Assembly: GCA_030680405.1 (NCBI GenBank)
Contig: JAUXVT010000080.1
Location: forward strand, 1-48,369
DNA from: Thiobacillus sp.
GTDB taxonomy: Bacteria; Pseudomonadota; Gammaproteobacteria; Burkholderiales; Thiobacillaceae
Direction: 5' to 3'
Length of the DNA: 48,369 bases
The number at the start of each line of letters is the position of its first letter. The first letter of the stretch is position 1. A model generated the notes under the pieces. It was not told the origin of the DNA. It did no database searches and was given only the letters and a program-made list of their open reading frames with translations. Positions 1 to 9,106 of this stretch are shown here, in pieces. Both the position numbers and the translations under genes were made by a program.

Positions 1-174
1 GACTCGGGGGACTGGCTGCCCGCCAAGCAACTGTATGGGATGGCACGCGCCGCGGCGGCGGATTTGGGTGCGTTTGAAACCGTACGCAATCGTCCGCTCA
101 AGTGCCGTCTGGTACTGGTCAAGCATTCGCCCAAAGGCCGCGCGGCAGCCCGTCCCGAGGGAGAGCCGCCCTGA
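1..174 (+). CDS. C-terminal 57 residues of an unrecognised protein (cut by window edge)
   Basis: Frame 1 is open from the first base to a TGA at 172-174 and encodes a well-formed protein end containing LPAKQLYGMARAAAADLG and KCRLVLVKHSPKG. The composition (alternating charged and hydrophobic residues, a beta-strand-like CRLVLVKH followed by a basic tail) looks like real coding sequence. I do not recognise the family. The gene converges on the decayed minus-strand gene next to it. Confidence 0.5.
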   Translation, partial: DSGDWLPAKQLYGMARAAAADLGAFETVRNRPLKCRLVLVKHSPKGRAAARPEGEPP

Positions 175-1424
175 CGACTGGATCGCGCCGCAGACGCAGT
201 GCCCCCCGCTGCGCGCCGCTGGAACTGATTGAGCGTCGCCAGGATGCGATCGAGGCTGTATTCGGCATTTTCCGGGGTCTGGGTGATACCGGCCTGATTC
301 TGCTGGTAGTGCGTGTTCAGGAGGTCGGCGATTTCGGCTAGATCGGCTCTGGGCTTGCCGCTTTCAGCGGGTTAAGCCTCGGCCGCTGCGGCCGGCGCCG
401 GCCTATACTTGTCACGGATGATGGGTTCGGACGGCGCGGCCGGCTGCAGGGCAGCCAGGGTCTGGTTGAGTTGCCGGTAAAGCGCCGGGGCATGGTGCGA
501 TATCGCCTGCCCGAGCGCCTTGTAGAGAACCGTCCGCATGGGGTTGGAGAAATCCAGTCCCTGAATGACGCCCTGGAAAGTGCGGCAGATGACTTCCGGG
601 CCGAAAGGATTGTTCTTCCTGTCAATGGGCATGCCGACCAGCCGGCTGTAGCGCTGCTCGAACGCGTAGAGCAGCGGCACGATGTCCTCCTCGATCTGCT
701 TGATGACCGTCGACAAATTCAGCCAGTCCTCGAATTCGGCCTCCTCGACGAGGGCCAGCCTGTTTGCCGCTGGCGCTCCACTGGACGCTTTCGGCGGTCC
801 GACATGCTGGATGCAGTCGCGTATGGCGTTGAAAAAATCGTCTTCGATCCGGCTGCGGCGCTGCGCCGTTCCTGGGCGCCATAGTCGTAGCGGGAGCGCT
901 CCAGGAAACTCAACTCGTCCTGCCCCGCTTGACCCAGACGCTCCACCCCCCGCTGAAAGAAATCCTGCAACACCATATCGAGAAAGCTGCGAAACAGGCT
1001 GGTGCACTCCAGTTGCAGCGCCTGAGCCTGTTGCGGGCTCAGGTCGGATGCGGCCCATGCGGAATCAGGCCGGGCAAGGCGTTCGCTCGCCGTGCGCAAG
1101 GCCTGCAGGGCGTCCTCCGGCATGGCGGCGACGAAGACGCCCACGCCGCTGGGGGAAACACGCGCCACCCGACCGTTGAACCGGAACACGACGGAATCGC
1201 CCGCCGTAAACTCCACCTGCACGGGGGTGCCCAGCAGGGCAGGGAGGGCGGCGTCGGCGTGCCGTCTCCGGGAAAGGCCACGTACAGCCCGGTCTGACAA
1301 TAGCCCGAATTTCGGCAGGAATGGCCGCGCCTTCGCCAAAACGGATACGCGCGGTCTGCCAGGTTGCCTGCCGCGCATGACGCCGTTGTTCCTTGCTGCC
1401 TGATCCGGTAGAGGTGTATGCCAT
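175..1424 (-). pseudogene. Decayed PilZ-DUF1631 family gene with several frameshifts and an internal stop
   Basis: The minus strand encodes a recognisable protein spread over three frames. The N-terminus (RRHARQATWQTARIRFGEG, from an ATG at 1424) begins a PilZ-like domain. It continues in other frames near 1240-1300 (GLYVAFP, then LLGTPVQVEFTAGDSVVFRF) down to about 880 (LSFLERSRYDYG). Another frame then carries EDDFFNAIRDCIQHVG, FEDWLNLSTVIKQ, NPFGPEVICRTFQG and LYRQLNQTL, as in the N-terminal part of DUF1631 proteins. A TAA at 372-374 ends that frame. Similar sequence follows in the same frame (ADLAEIADLLNTHYQQNQAG, then AEYSLDRILATLNQF) until it meets the convergent gene. DUF1631 proteins are usually around 700 residues or more, so the 3' end is also missing. 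At least three frameshifts, one stop and a truncation point to a true pseudogene, although poor assembly cannot be excluded. Confidence 0.75.
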
Positions 1425-1497
1425 GTTGTTCAAGTTAGGGAATTGTCATTCATTAATAAACCATGGCTTGCGCCAACATGCAAAAATTCGCTGCACT

Positions 1498-4311
1498 TCA
1501 GTCGGCTGCGTCGGGCTCTCCCAGCTGCGCCAGGATTTGGCGGCGCGCGCCATCACGCAATTGTAATGCGGCTTGCCAGTCCTCGCCTTCTGCCGACAGC
1601 GGTGCGCCGATATGCACCTGGAGGGCACTGCAATGCGGCCGCCACGACTCGCCAGGCAGCAGCGCGCGCGTGCCCGCCAGGGTAACCGGCAGCACAGGCC
1701 GGCCGGACCGCGCGGCGAGCATGAACGCCCCCATCCGGAATGGCAGCAGCCCGGGCTCGCTGCGGAAGGTTCCTTCGGGAAAGAAAACCACGGATTCGCC
1801 GGCGCGCACCCGTTCCTCAAGCGCACGCGTGTCCTCGACACCGCGCGCACTGTCGAAGCGTTCGACGAATGCGCTGCAGAGTCGCCGCAACGGAATGGCA
1901 GCGAGCGGTTTCTTCAGCAGTTCCTGTTTGGCGACATAGGTGAAGCGCGGCGGCAACACCGCGGTGAGAATCAGCGCATCCAGATAGCTGGCATGGTTGG
2001 CCACCATGATCAGCGGACCCTCATGGCCGGCAAGCTGCTGCAGGCCCGTCACCCGCGGCGTCAGCCCGGTCAGCGCCAGGGCCAGCCGTGCGCACGCCCT
2101 GGCGATGCGCCGACGCAGCCTCAGGGCGGGCGCCGCCGCGATCAGCAGCCAGGCCAGGGGCACGATGGCCACATAAACCGTCCACGCCCAGGCGGCCCAT
2201 GCGGCATCGGCCCCGCGCCTGAGCCGCCGCCCGGCCTGGGCGATGGCGCCGGCGCCGGCCAGACGCAGCCATTGCTGCCAGGGCGGGCGCTGTGCGCCGA
2301 TCAGCTCGCCGCGCTCGTAGCGTTCGCGGCAAGCGGCGCGGCGGACTTTGCCGCTGGACGTTTTCAGTACAGTGCGCGGCGGCGCCAGCACGATATCGTC
2401 GGCCGGCATGCCGAGCAGATCGACGGCGAGGCGGGTGATCTCCGCCTGGATCCGCTCGCGCTTTACGGCTGCTTCTTCGCGGATTTCGGCCAGCACCACC
2501 AGCCGTTCGGTGCCGGTTTGCGCGTCGGTGGCCGGAAACACCGCGACGCCGCCCCGGCGCACGCCGGGCAGCCGGCTCACCGCCTCTTCCAGTTCCTGCG
2601 GGTAGAGGTTCTGTCCGGCGCGGATGATGATGTCCTTCTCGCGCCCGGTGAGATAGAGCTCCCCTGCCGCGAGATAGCCGAGGTCACCGGTATTGAGCCA
2701 GGCACCGTCGAACAGGCGCTGGCTGGCTTCGGGGTTGTGGAAATAGCCACGGGTCGCCGACGGACCTTGGAACTGCACACGCCCCAGGGCGCGTTCGGGC
2801 CGTTCGCGTCCGCCCGCATCGACGATGCGGATCGCATGATCGGGCAAGGGCAGGCCGCAGGAAACGATGCGCTGGGCATGGGCATCGTCGGCCCCGGCGG
2901 GGCGGGCGAACCCGGTCCGGGACAGCGCGACACGATCGATGCGGTCGATCAGCGGCCCGCGCCCAAGCGGGGGAAAGGCCAGTCCGACGGAGGACTCCGC
3001 CAGGCCGTAGACCGGCGTCATAGCGGTTGCGCGGAAGCCGTAGCGGGCGAAGCGCGTGGTGAAACGCTCAATGGTGTCGGGGCTGACCGGTTCGGCACCG
3101 TTGTAGGCCAGCCGCCAACGGCTCAGATCCAGACCCTCGAGGTCGGGATCAATGAGCTTGTTGACGCATAGTTCATAGGCGAAGTTGGGTGCCGCCGAGA
3201 TGGTGGCGCGGTGCCGGTGGAGGGTCCACAGCCAGCGCCCGGGCCGGGCAAGAAAGGCCAGCGGCGACATCAGCACCAGCCGGAATCCGACATACAGGCT
3301 GCCCATGCAGGCGCCGATCAGCCCCATGTCGTGGTAAAGCGGCAGCCAGGACACGAAGACGTCTTCGGCGGTGACGCCCGCGGCGCGCTCCATCGCGTTC
3401 AGATTGGCGAGCAGGTTGGCATGGGTCAGCACCACCCCCTTGGGATTGCCGGTGCTGCCCGAGGTGTATTGCAGGAAAGCCATGTCTTCTGCGCGCGGTG
3501 GGGGCGGGAGCGGCACCAGCGCGGGGCGGGACAGATCCGCGACGGTCGTAACCTGGCGCAGCGAGGCGCACTGCGCGCGCAGCAGATGGCCGAGCGGCTT
3601 GGCCCGCTCGTCGGTGACGAGCAGCGCGGCCTCGGCATTGGCGACGATGCCGGCGATGCGGCGCATGTGATCCTCGATTTGCGAAGGACGCGCGGGCGGG
3701 TACAGCGGCACCGGCACGCAGCCGGCGTAGAGCGCGCCGTAGAAAGCGGCGAAAAATTCGCGCCCGGTGGGCAGCATAATGGCGACGCGGTCGCCAGCAT
3801 TCAGGTTTGGCGCGACGCGGTCGCCCGCGCGCAGGCCGGCCGCCAGCGCCCGGGCCTCGGCCTGCAGAAGGCGATAGCTGATGTCTTCACTGTGCTCCGC
3901 TTCGCCATACAGCGTGATGTGCACCCGCTCGCCATGCTGCGCAACATGCCAGTCGAGCAACTCGACCAGGGTGGCGAGGGTTGCCGGCGGATGCGCAGGC
4001 GCAGTCTCCGCCATCGTCACGGCAGGCGCCGGGGTGGGCCTCACGGCAGGGCTGGCCGCCCCCATCTGCTGCAGCAGATCGCGCGGCGTTTCGGCCTCGA
4101 CCAAGGCTGCATCGGCCAGTCTGACGCCCAGCTCGCGCTCGATGCGGGCGAGCAGCTCCACGCGCGCCAGGCTGTCCAGACCGAAATCGCGCTCCAGTTC
4201 ATGATCCAGACTCAGGCGGTCGATGCCATTGGCGCCGGGCCGCAGCTCGCGCGAAAGGCCGCGTACGATGTCGAGGAGTTGCTCCGCCTCGGAGTGGGTG
4301 GAAATCGTCAT
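1498..4311 (-). CDS. Acyl carrier protein / fatty-acyl-AMP ligase / 1-acylglycerol-3-phosphate acyltransferase fusion
   Basis: A 937-residue protein with three catalytic modules. Residues about 8-82 form an acyl carrier domain with the phosphopantetheine serine in FGLDSLARVE (S47). Residues about 105-650 are an AMP-binding adenylation domain with the P-loop YTSGSTGNPKG (about 282-292), VYGLAESSVG, the ATP/ribose motif LNTGDLGYL and the hinge GREKDIIIRAGQNLYP; the spacing and YGLAE motif resemble fatty-acyl-AMP ligases. After two hydrophobic segments (about 700-730) comes a PlsC domain with NHASYLD (H773) and FPEGTFR (about 844). Inference: a fatty acid is adenylated, loaded on the fused carrier and passed to a lysophospholipid or other acceptor at the membrane. 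A short repeat (AGDRVAPNLN then AGDRVAIML, about 162-179) looks like a small in-frame duplication. It is the last gene of a four-gene operon and overlaps the upstream gene by 4 bp. Confidence 0.88.
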   Translation of the reverse strand: MTISTHSEAEQLLDIVRGLSRELRPGANGIDRLSLDHELERDFGLDSLARVELLARIERELGVRLADAALVEAETPRDLLQQMGAASPAVRPTPAPAVTMAETAPAHPPATLATLVELLDWHVAQHGERVHITLYGEAEHSEDISYRLLQAEARALAAGLRAGDRVAPNLNAGDRVAIMLPTGREFFAAFYGALYAGCVPVPLYPPARPSQIEDHMRRIAGIVANAEAALLVTDERAKPLGHLLRAQCASLRQVTTVADLSRPALVPLPPPPRAEDMAFLQYTSGSTGNPKGVVLTHANLLANLNAMERAAGVTAEDVFVSWLPLYHDMGLIGACMGSLYVGFRLVLMSPLAFLARPGRWLWTLHRHRATISAAPNFAYELCVNKLIDPDLEGLDLSRWRLAYNGAEPVSPDTIERFTTRFARYGFRATAMTPVYGLAESSVGLAFPPLGRGPLIDRIDRVALSRTGFARPAGADDAHAQRIVSCGLPLPDHAIRIVDAGGRERPERALGRVQFQGPSATRGYFHNPEASQRLFDGAWLNTGDLGYLAAGELYLTGREKDIIIRAGQNLYPQELEEAVSRLPGVRRGGVAVFPATDAQTGTERLVVLAEIREEAAVKRERIQAEITRLAVDLLGMPADDIVLAPPRTVLKTSSGKVRRAACRERYERGELIGAQRPPWQQWLRLAGAGAIAQAGRRLRRGADAAWAAWAWTVYVAIVPLAWLLIAAAPALRLRRRIARACARLALALTGLTPRVTGLQQLAGHEGPLIMVANHASYLDALILTAVLPPRFTYVAKQELLKKPLAAIPLRRLCSAFVERFDSARGVEDTRALEERVRAGESVVFFPEGTFRSEPGLLPFRMGAFMLAARSGRPVLPVTLAGTRALLPGESWRPHCSALQVHIGAPLSAEGEDWQAALQLRDGARRQILAQLGEPDAAD

Positions 4312-5093
4312 GCCTGCTTTATAGTGCGCCGTCGCAAGTGCAGCACCACCCCAACCACCGCCAGGGCGGCGATCACATGCTTGATCGTGTGTCCGCTGAC
4401 GAGACCGCCGGTCAGCGCAAAAACCGGACGATCACCGAGATCGCACAGCAAGGCCAGCAGATACAGCCCGATGACCGCCAGAATGTCACGGTCGCCGCTG
4501 TAACGCGGCGGATAGAACCGCAGCAGCAGCGGGATCAGCAACATGGGATAAAGCTGCATCAGCAAGTAGGGCCGCAGGTCGCCCATCCCCCGCGCCTCGC
4601 TCCAGCCCCAATAGGCGGCACTGCCGAGGCCAGCGGCGGCGAGCAGCGGCAGCAGGCGCAGCCCGGTCCGAGGGCTGATCCGCTCGGACACGATGGCGGC
4701 AAACCACGCCATGAACGCCAGCATCATTGCCAGCCGGTCCCCCAGCAGCCGCTCGTTGCCAGGGGCGAGGTGGTAATAGCCCGAGCCGAATCCAGCCAGC
4801 ACGGTGGCAAAAAAGAATAGTTGATAAGGCCAGGCCTCGCGCCGATCCCGCCAGGCACCCTGCCCCCGCTGCAAAAATCGCAAGCCGATACCCCCGGCCA
4901 GCACGATCAAGGCGTTGGATGCGGTGTCGCGGCAGTGGGGCAGGCCCCAGCAGGCGCGCTGATCGGCGAACGCGTGATAACTGAGCGGCTGCGGGATGGG
5001 CGGCAGCATCCAGGCGAGCCCCGCCAGCGCCCCCGCCAGCAGCCACAGTCCGAGCGTCCTGGCGCGGGGGTCGTAATTGCGCCATGCGCTCAT
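4308..5093 (-). CDS. CREST-superfamily (ceramidase-like) multipass membrane protein
   Basis: About 261 residues with six to seven predicted membrane spans. Features of the CREST/alkaline ceramidase superfamily are visible: a CRDTASNALIVLAGG segment, GSGYYHLAPGNERLLGDRL with a conserved His and Asp, and a C-terminal SGHTIKHVIAAL carrying two histidines. In characterised members these His/Asp residues bind zinc and hydrolyse lipid amides, so an integral-membrane lipid amidohydrolase is plausible; the substrate is unknown. I chose the ATG at 5093 (MSAWRNYDPR) because it overlaps the stop of the upstream hydrolase gene by 4 bp (ATGA) and begins the hydrophobic protein. The stop overlaps the next ATG in the same way, implying translational coupling with the ACP-ligase-PlsC gene. 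Confidence 0.75.
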   Translation of the reverse strand: MSAWRNYDPRARTLGLWLLAGALAGLAWMLPPIPQPLSYHAFADQRACWGLPHCRDTASNALIVLAGGIGLRFLQRGQGAWRDRREAWPYQLFFFATVLAGFGSGYYHLAPGNERLLGDRLAMMLAFMAWFAAIVSERISPRTGLRLLPLLAAAGLGSAAYWGWSEARGMGDLRPYLLMQLYPMLLIPLLLRFYPPRYSGDRDILAVIGLYLLALLCDLGDRPVFALTGGLVSGHTIKHVIAALAVVGVVLHLRRRTIKQA

Positions 5094-6352
5094 GCGCCCG
5101 CCTCGCGTTCGGCCAGCAGCAAGTCGATCACGCGCCACAGCCGCAACAGGTCGGGCAGGTCCTCGCGCCAGAAGCGCCACGAGAGCAGACTTGAAACGCT
5201 CAGATCGACGTGCCCGAGGACGCGCCGGATGAGAAACACGCGGGCCTGTCCCTCCGGCACGGCAGCAGCGAGCGCCAGGCTCTCTGGCCAGGGAATGAGA
5301 TTGTCATTCCTGCCGTGCACCAGGATCAGCCGCGCCTTCAGCGGCCTCAGATCGTGCCGCGCCAGATCGAGCAGTTCGATATCCGCGCGCATGGCCTGGG
5401 GCAGCCGCGCGAACAGGCCGGCAAAGCGTGCCGGATCGGCATTGACGGCCAGCGCATACACCGCGTGCGCATCCAGGCTCAGATCCGCAGCGAGCGGCGA
5501 CAGGTCGGCGCCGGGGTCGCGCGTGCGCAGCGCCACCATGCGGTCGAACACCGCGCGATCGGCGCCGCCCGCGAGGTAATCGAGGCTGGAATAGACCAGC
5601 ACCATCCTGCCGGTATCGTCCGGGGTGATGCGCTGCCATTGGCCGTCATGCTCGAACCAGCCGGTGGTGAAGAAGCGCATGGCGCGCGGCAGGTCATGAT
5701 AGCCGCCGACCCCGACGACGAAGCGTACCTGGTCGCGGATATCGTCTTCGAGCGCGGCGAGCAACGCAGGCCCCACCGAGTAGCTGAAGGCGAACATCCC
5801 GGCGCGTCCCTCCGGCGCAAGTTCCGGACGGCGGGCGAGCCAGGTGAAGGCGTCGGCGATTTCCCGCACATCCGAGGGACGGATGCGCAGTTCGCGGAAG
5901 CCACGGATGTCGGGCGCCAGCACCGCAAACCCGGCGCGCGCCAGGGTGGTGGCGAAGGCCACCAGGCGCGGATCGTCCTTGCCCAGCGGCACCGCGCCGG
6001 GGACGGCGACGAGGGCGGCACGCGGGCAACCCGGGGCGCCGGACACCGGATCTGACTGCGCCGGGGTCGGGGCGACGCAGCCGGCCAACGGGCCCGGCAG
6101 ATAAAGATCGGCGTGGTGAGTGCGACCCGCCACCGTGTAGGCCAGGGCTTGCCGCAGCGGCACGGGCGTGGTCTGCTTGAGCCGGGAATCGGCCGCGCCG
6201 GCGGCTAAGTCCTGCAACACCCGTGCCGCTTCGTAATGCCGTGCCGGCGCGCATCCCGCCAGCACGATGAAAAGCGGTATGGCCAGCGCGAGCACTATCC
6301 AGCCCCGGCCGAAACAGAAAAAGCGTGCTGCCGTCATGCTGCGATCGGCCAT
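5090..6352 (-). CDS. Lipoprotein alpha/beta hydrolase
   Basis: About 420 residues. The N-terminus has a positive stretch, a hydrophobic span and a lipobox (LAGC about residue 33), so the protein is probably lipidated and anchored in the envelope. The body is an alpha/beta-hydrolase: an oxyanion-like LVAVPGAVPLG, APDIRGFRELR, a nucleophile region MFAFSYSVGPAL (Ser in an SxSxG context), a late Asp in LVHGRNDNLIP and a His in LGHVDLS. This suggests an esterase or lipase acting on envelope lipids; substrate unknown. The ATG at 6352 (MADRSMTAARFF) lies 7 bp after the fadD stop, and the longer upstream reading frame has no signal-like start. Second gene of the lipid operon. Confidence 0.75.
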   Translation of the reverse strand: MADRSMTAARFFCFGRGWIVLALAIPLFIVLAGCAPARHYEAARVLQDLAAGAADSRLKQTTPVPLRQALAYTVAGRTHHADLYLPGPLAGCVAPTPAQSDPVSGAPGCPRAALVAVPGAVPLGKDDPRLVAFATTLARAGFAVLAPDIRGFRELRIRPSDVREIADAFTWLARRPELAPEGRAGMFAFSYSVGPALLAALEDDIRDQVRFVVGVGGYHDLPRAMRFFTTGWFEHDGQWQRITPDDTGRMVLVYSSLDYLAGGADRAVFDRMVALRTRDPGADLSPLAADLSLDAHAVYALAVNADPARFAGLFARLPQAMRADIELLDLARHDLRPLKARLILVHGRNDNLIPWPESLALAAAVPEGQARVFLIRRVLGHVDLSVSSLLSWRFWREDLPDLLRLWRVIDLLLAEREAGA

Positions 6353-6359
6353 CGCAAAC

Positions 6360-8039
6360 TCAGGCGGCGGGCGCTTCTTTGAGCGCCCTGCGCAATATCT
6401 TGCCGATCGGCGATTTGGGCAGCGTGTCGCGAAATTCAACCTGCTTCGGCACCTTGTACGCGGCCAGATTCGCCTTGCAGTGGGCAATCAGTTCGGCGGC
6501 CGTCAGCGCCGGATCCTTCTTCACCACAAAGGCCTTGACCGCCTCGCCGCTCTTCTCGTCCGGCACCCCCACTACCCCCGCTTCCCTGACCCCGGGATGC
6601 ATCATCAGCACCTCCTCGACCTCGTTGGGGTAAACCTTGAAGGCGGACACCACGACCACGTCCTTGCAACGCTCGATAAAGCGGATCATGCCGCGCGCGT
6701 CCATCTGGCAGATATCTCCGGTGCGCAGCCAGCCGTCGGCGGAAAGGACGCGGGCGGTTTCGTCCGGCTTGTTCCAGTAGCCGCGCATCACCTGCGGCCC
6801 CTGCACGCAGAGTTCGCCCACCTCGCCCACCGGCAACGGCTTCCCCACCTCGTCGCGAATCTCCACCCGGGTGGAGGGAATCGGCATGCCGATCATGCCG
6901 CTAAAGGTCGTGGCTTCGAGCGGATTGGCACAGACGATGGGGGAAGCCTCGGTCAGCCCGTAGCCTTCGATCAGCGGCACGCCCATCGTCTGCTGCCAGC
7001 GCTCCGCCACCGCACGCTGCACCGACATGCCACCGGCCACCGCGAGCTTGAGCGCGCCGGCGTTGGCGTGTTTCACCGTGTCGAAGCCGGGGGCGTTGAG
7101 CAGCATATTGAACAGGGTGTTGACGCCGGTGATGGCGGTGAAGCGGGTCTTGCGCAGCTCCTTGATGAAGCCGGGAATATCGCGCGGGTTGGTGATCAGC
7201 ACATCGTTCGCGCCCCATTTCACAAAGGTCAGCAGGTTGGCCGTGAGCGCGAAGACATGGTAGAGCGGCAGCGGCGTGATGACGACCTCCTCGCCTTCCT
7301 TGAGGGTGCCGCCGATCCAGGCGGAGGTCTGCTCGACGTTGGCCACCAGATTGCCGTGGGTCAGGATCGCGCCCTTGGCCACCCCGGTCGTCCCGCCGGT
7401 GTATTGCAGGAAGGCAATGTCATCCTGCGCCAGCGGCACATCCTGCAGGCCATGGCGCGCGCCACGCTTGAGCGCGGTGTTAAAGGCCATCGCGCCCGGC
7501 AGATGCCAGGGCGGCACCCCACGCTTGATCCATTTGATCGCGAAGTTGACCAGACACGCCTTGAGCGGCGGAAACAGGTCGCCCACCCGGGTGGTGATCA
7601 CCTGGCGCACCGCGGTGGTCGCGATGGCTTCCTGCAGCGTGTGCGCAAAGTTCTCCAGCACCACGACGGTGGTCGCTCCGGAGTCGGCCAGTTGGTATTG
7701 CAGCTCGCGCGCGGTGTAAAGCGGATTGACATTCACCACCACCATGCCGGCACGCAAGGCACCGAACAGCGCCACCGGATACTGCAGCAGGTTGGGCAGC
7801 ATGATGGCCACGCGCTCGCCACGGCGCAGGCCGATCTCGTGTTGCAGGTAGGCGCCGAATTCCCGCGAGAGGCGGTCGAGATCGCCATAGCTCAGGGTGA
7901 CGCCCATGTTGCTGAAAGCGGGACGCTCGCGGAACCGCCTGCAACTCTGTTCGAGCATGTCCTTGAGCGAAGCGAAGCGGAGGATGTTGGCTTCCGCCGG
8001 CACGCCGGGTGGATAGTGCTCGAGCCAAATGGGTTCCAT
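6360..8039 (-). CDS. fadD: Long-chain fatty-acid-CoA ligase
   Basis: A 559-residue ANL-superfamily enzyme that activates fatty acids to acyl-CoA via acyl-AMP. Visible motifs: P-loop YTGGTTGVAKGAILTHGN, GYGLTEASPIVCANP, WLRTGDICQMD and the C-terminal FIERCKDVVVVSAFKVYPNE, ending PKSPIGKILRRAL with the catalytic Lys. Length and motifs fit FadD-type ligases. The start at 8039 (MEPIWLEHYPPGVP) is preceded by AGGAGG eight bases upstream, which rules out the longer frame starting at 8066. It leads the operon hydrolase - CREST protein - ACP/ligase/PlsC, which together look like a fatty acid salvage and lipid remodelling set. Confidence 0.9.
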   Translation of the reverse strand: MEPIWLEHYPPGVPAEANILRFASLKDMLEQSCRRFRERPAFSNMGVTLSYGDLDRLSREFGAYLQHEIGLRRGERVAIMLPNLLQYPVALFGALRAGMVVVNVNPLYTARELQYQLADSGATTVVVLENFAHTLQEAIATTAVRQVITTRVGDLFPPLKACLVNFAIKWIKRGVPPWHLPGAMAFNTALKRGARHGLQDVPLAQDDIAFLQYTGGTTGVAKGAILTHGNLVANVEQTSAWIGGTLKEGEEVVITPLPLYHVFALTANLLTFVKWGANDVLITNPRDIPGFIKELRKTRFTAITGVNTLFNMLLNAPGFDTVKHANAGALKLAVAGGMSVQRAVAERWQQTMGVPLIEGYGLTEASPIVCANPLEATTFSGMIGMPIPSTRVEIRDEVGKPLPVGEVGELCVQGPQVMRGYWNKPDETARVLSADGWLRTGDICQMDARGMIRFIERCKDVVVVSAFKVYPNEVEEVLMMHPGVREAGVVGVPDEKSGEAVKAFVVKKDPALTAAELIAHCKANLAAYKVPKQVEFRDTLPKSPIGKILRRALKEAPAA

Positions 8040-8159
8040 CGCACGCCTCCTGATTCCTCGGCCCATTCACACCATCAACCGCCGCTCACCCCAGAGGGGC
8101 ACCGAGCCGTTGCGCCCGCGCCTCTCGAAACCCCCGCAGATGCCATGACGGAGACCCTC

Positions 8160-9056
8160 CTATTGCCCGCCCGGACTGATGAGCAGTACGTCGCACGCCG
8201 CCGCGAAGGCCACGTCCTTGCTCACACTGCCCAGCAGCCAATCCTGCAGGCTGCCGCCATGGCCATGGCGCCCCAGAACCACCAGGTCGGCGTGACCCTC
8301 CTCGATGCACTGGCAGATTGCAGCCGGGGGAAAGCCTGGCTGGACCAGGCGACCGACTGCCGCGCTGTTCTCGATCGGCGCCAGCAGGGCTTCCAGCTGC
8401 TTCTCGGCCTCGGTACGCAGGCGTGCGAGCCAGTCCGTAACGTCCACCTGGACAAACTTCGCCTTGCGCAAACGCTGCTCGACCTCGCTGCCCAGCACGT
8501 GCAGCGCTTCCACCCGCGCACCGCCGGCGAGACTGAGGGCATGGCTGACCACTGCCGCCGACACGGGGGAGAAGTCCACCGCCGCCAACACTTGGCGGTA
8601 AGGTTCCGCCGCCGGCTTCCTGACAATGAGCACAGGACACGTGGCCACCCTCAGCAATCGTGACGCGGTGGATCCGAGGAACAGGTCCATCAGCGTGCTC
8701 TCACCCCGCGCCCCGGCCGCCACCAGATCGGCAGACACCTCCTGCGCATAGGCGGCGATTTCGGTATGGGCCCGGCCCAGGCGGGTGACGGGGCGGATGC
8801 GAATACCAAATTGGCTGGCCAGGGTGGCAGCCATGGCATCCAGCCGGGTCTGCTCCGCTTGCTGCAAGTCCTGATCATGGCGGCCGAATTTGTCCGGGCC
8901 TAGCGTCAGACCTGGGTAGAGGTCGAGGGGGCGCACCACATGCAACAAATGCATCTCGGCATTGTGTTGTTTGGCAATGCTTGCGGCGCGCTGCACTGCC
9001 CGCTCGGAGAAGGAAGAAAAGTCGGTGGCGGCAACGATACAGCGGATGCTAGGCAT
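8160..9056 (-). CDS. Universal stress protein with two UspA domains
   Basis: A 298-residue protein made of two tandem Usp domains. Domain 1 (about 1-147) starts RCIVAATDFSSFSERA and ends with the nucleotide-binding signature GARGESTLMDLFLGSTASRL. Domain 2 (about 150-298) starts VLAAVDFSPVSAAV and ends GRHGHGGSLQDWLLGSVS. Both signatures keep the GxxG-(9-10)-GS/T pattern linked to ATP binding in this family, so ATP binding is likely. The cellular role is unknown beyond stress survival. The gene lies 120 bp upstream of fadD in the same direction. A 9-bp inverted repeat lies just upstream of its start. Confidence 0.88.
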   Translation of the reverse strand: MPSIRCIVAATDFSSFSERAVQRAASIAKQHNAEMHLLHVVRPLDLYPGLTLGPDKFGRHDQDLQQAEQTRLDAMAATLASQFGIRIRPVTRLGRAHTEIAAYAQEVSADLVAAGARGESTLMDLFLGSTASRLLRVATCPVLIVRKPAAEPYRQVLAAVDFSPVSAAVVSHALSLAGGARVEALHVLGSEVEQRLRKAKFVQVDVTDWLARLRTEAEKQLEALLAPIENSAAVGRLVQPGFPPAAICQCIEEGHADLVVLGRHGHGGSLQDWLLGSVSKDVAFAAACDVLLISPGGQ

Positions 9057-9072
9057 GGTGATTTCCCGGAAA

Positions 9073-9106
9073 AACGAGTAGCACTCTTATTAATAGCCTA
9101 CTCGTT
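9073..9106. repeat. 9-bp inverted repeat upstream of the universal stress protein gene
   Basis: AACGAGTAG (9073-9081) and CTACTCGTT (9098-9106) are perfect inverted copies separated by 16 bp with an AT-rich core (TTATTAATA). The position, 17-50 bp upstream of the usp ATG at 9056, fits an operator overlapping the promoter or the transcript start. The regulator is unknown. Confidence 0.5.

Noticed and set aside
6267..8663. A 798-residue open frame on the plus strand opposite fadD
   Set aside because: It spans the end of one real gene, all of fadD and part of usp on the other strand, with no recognisable motif. It is an antisense shadow.
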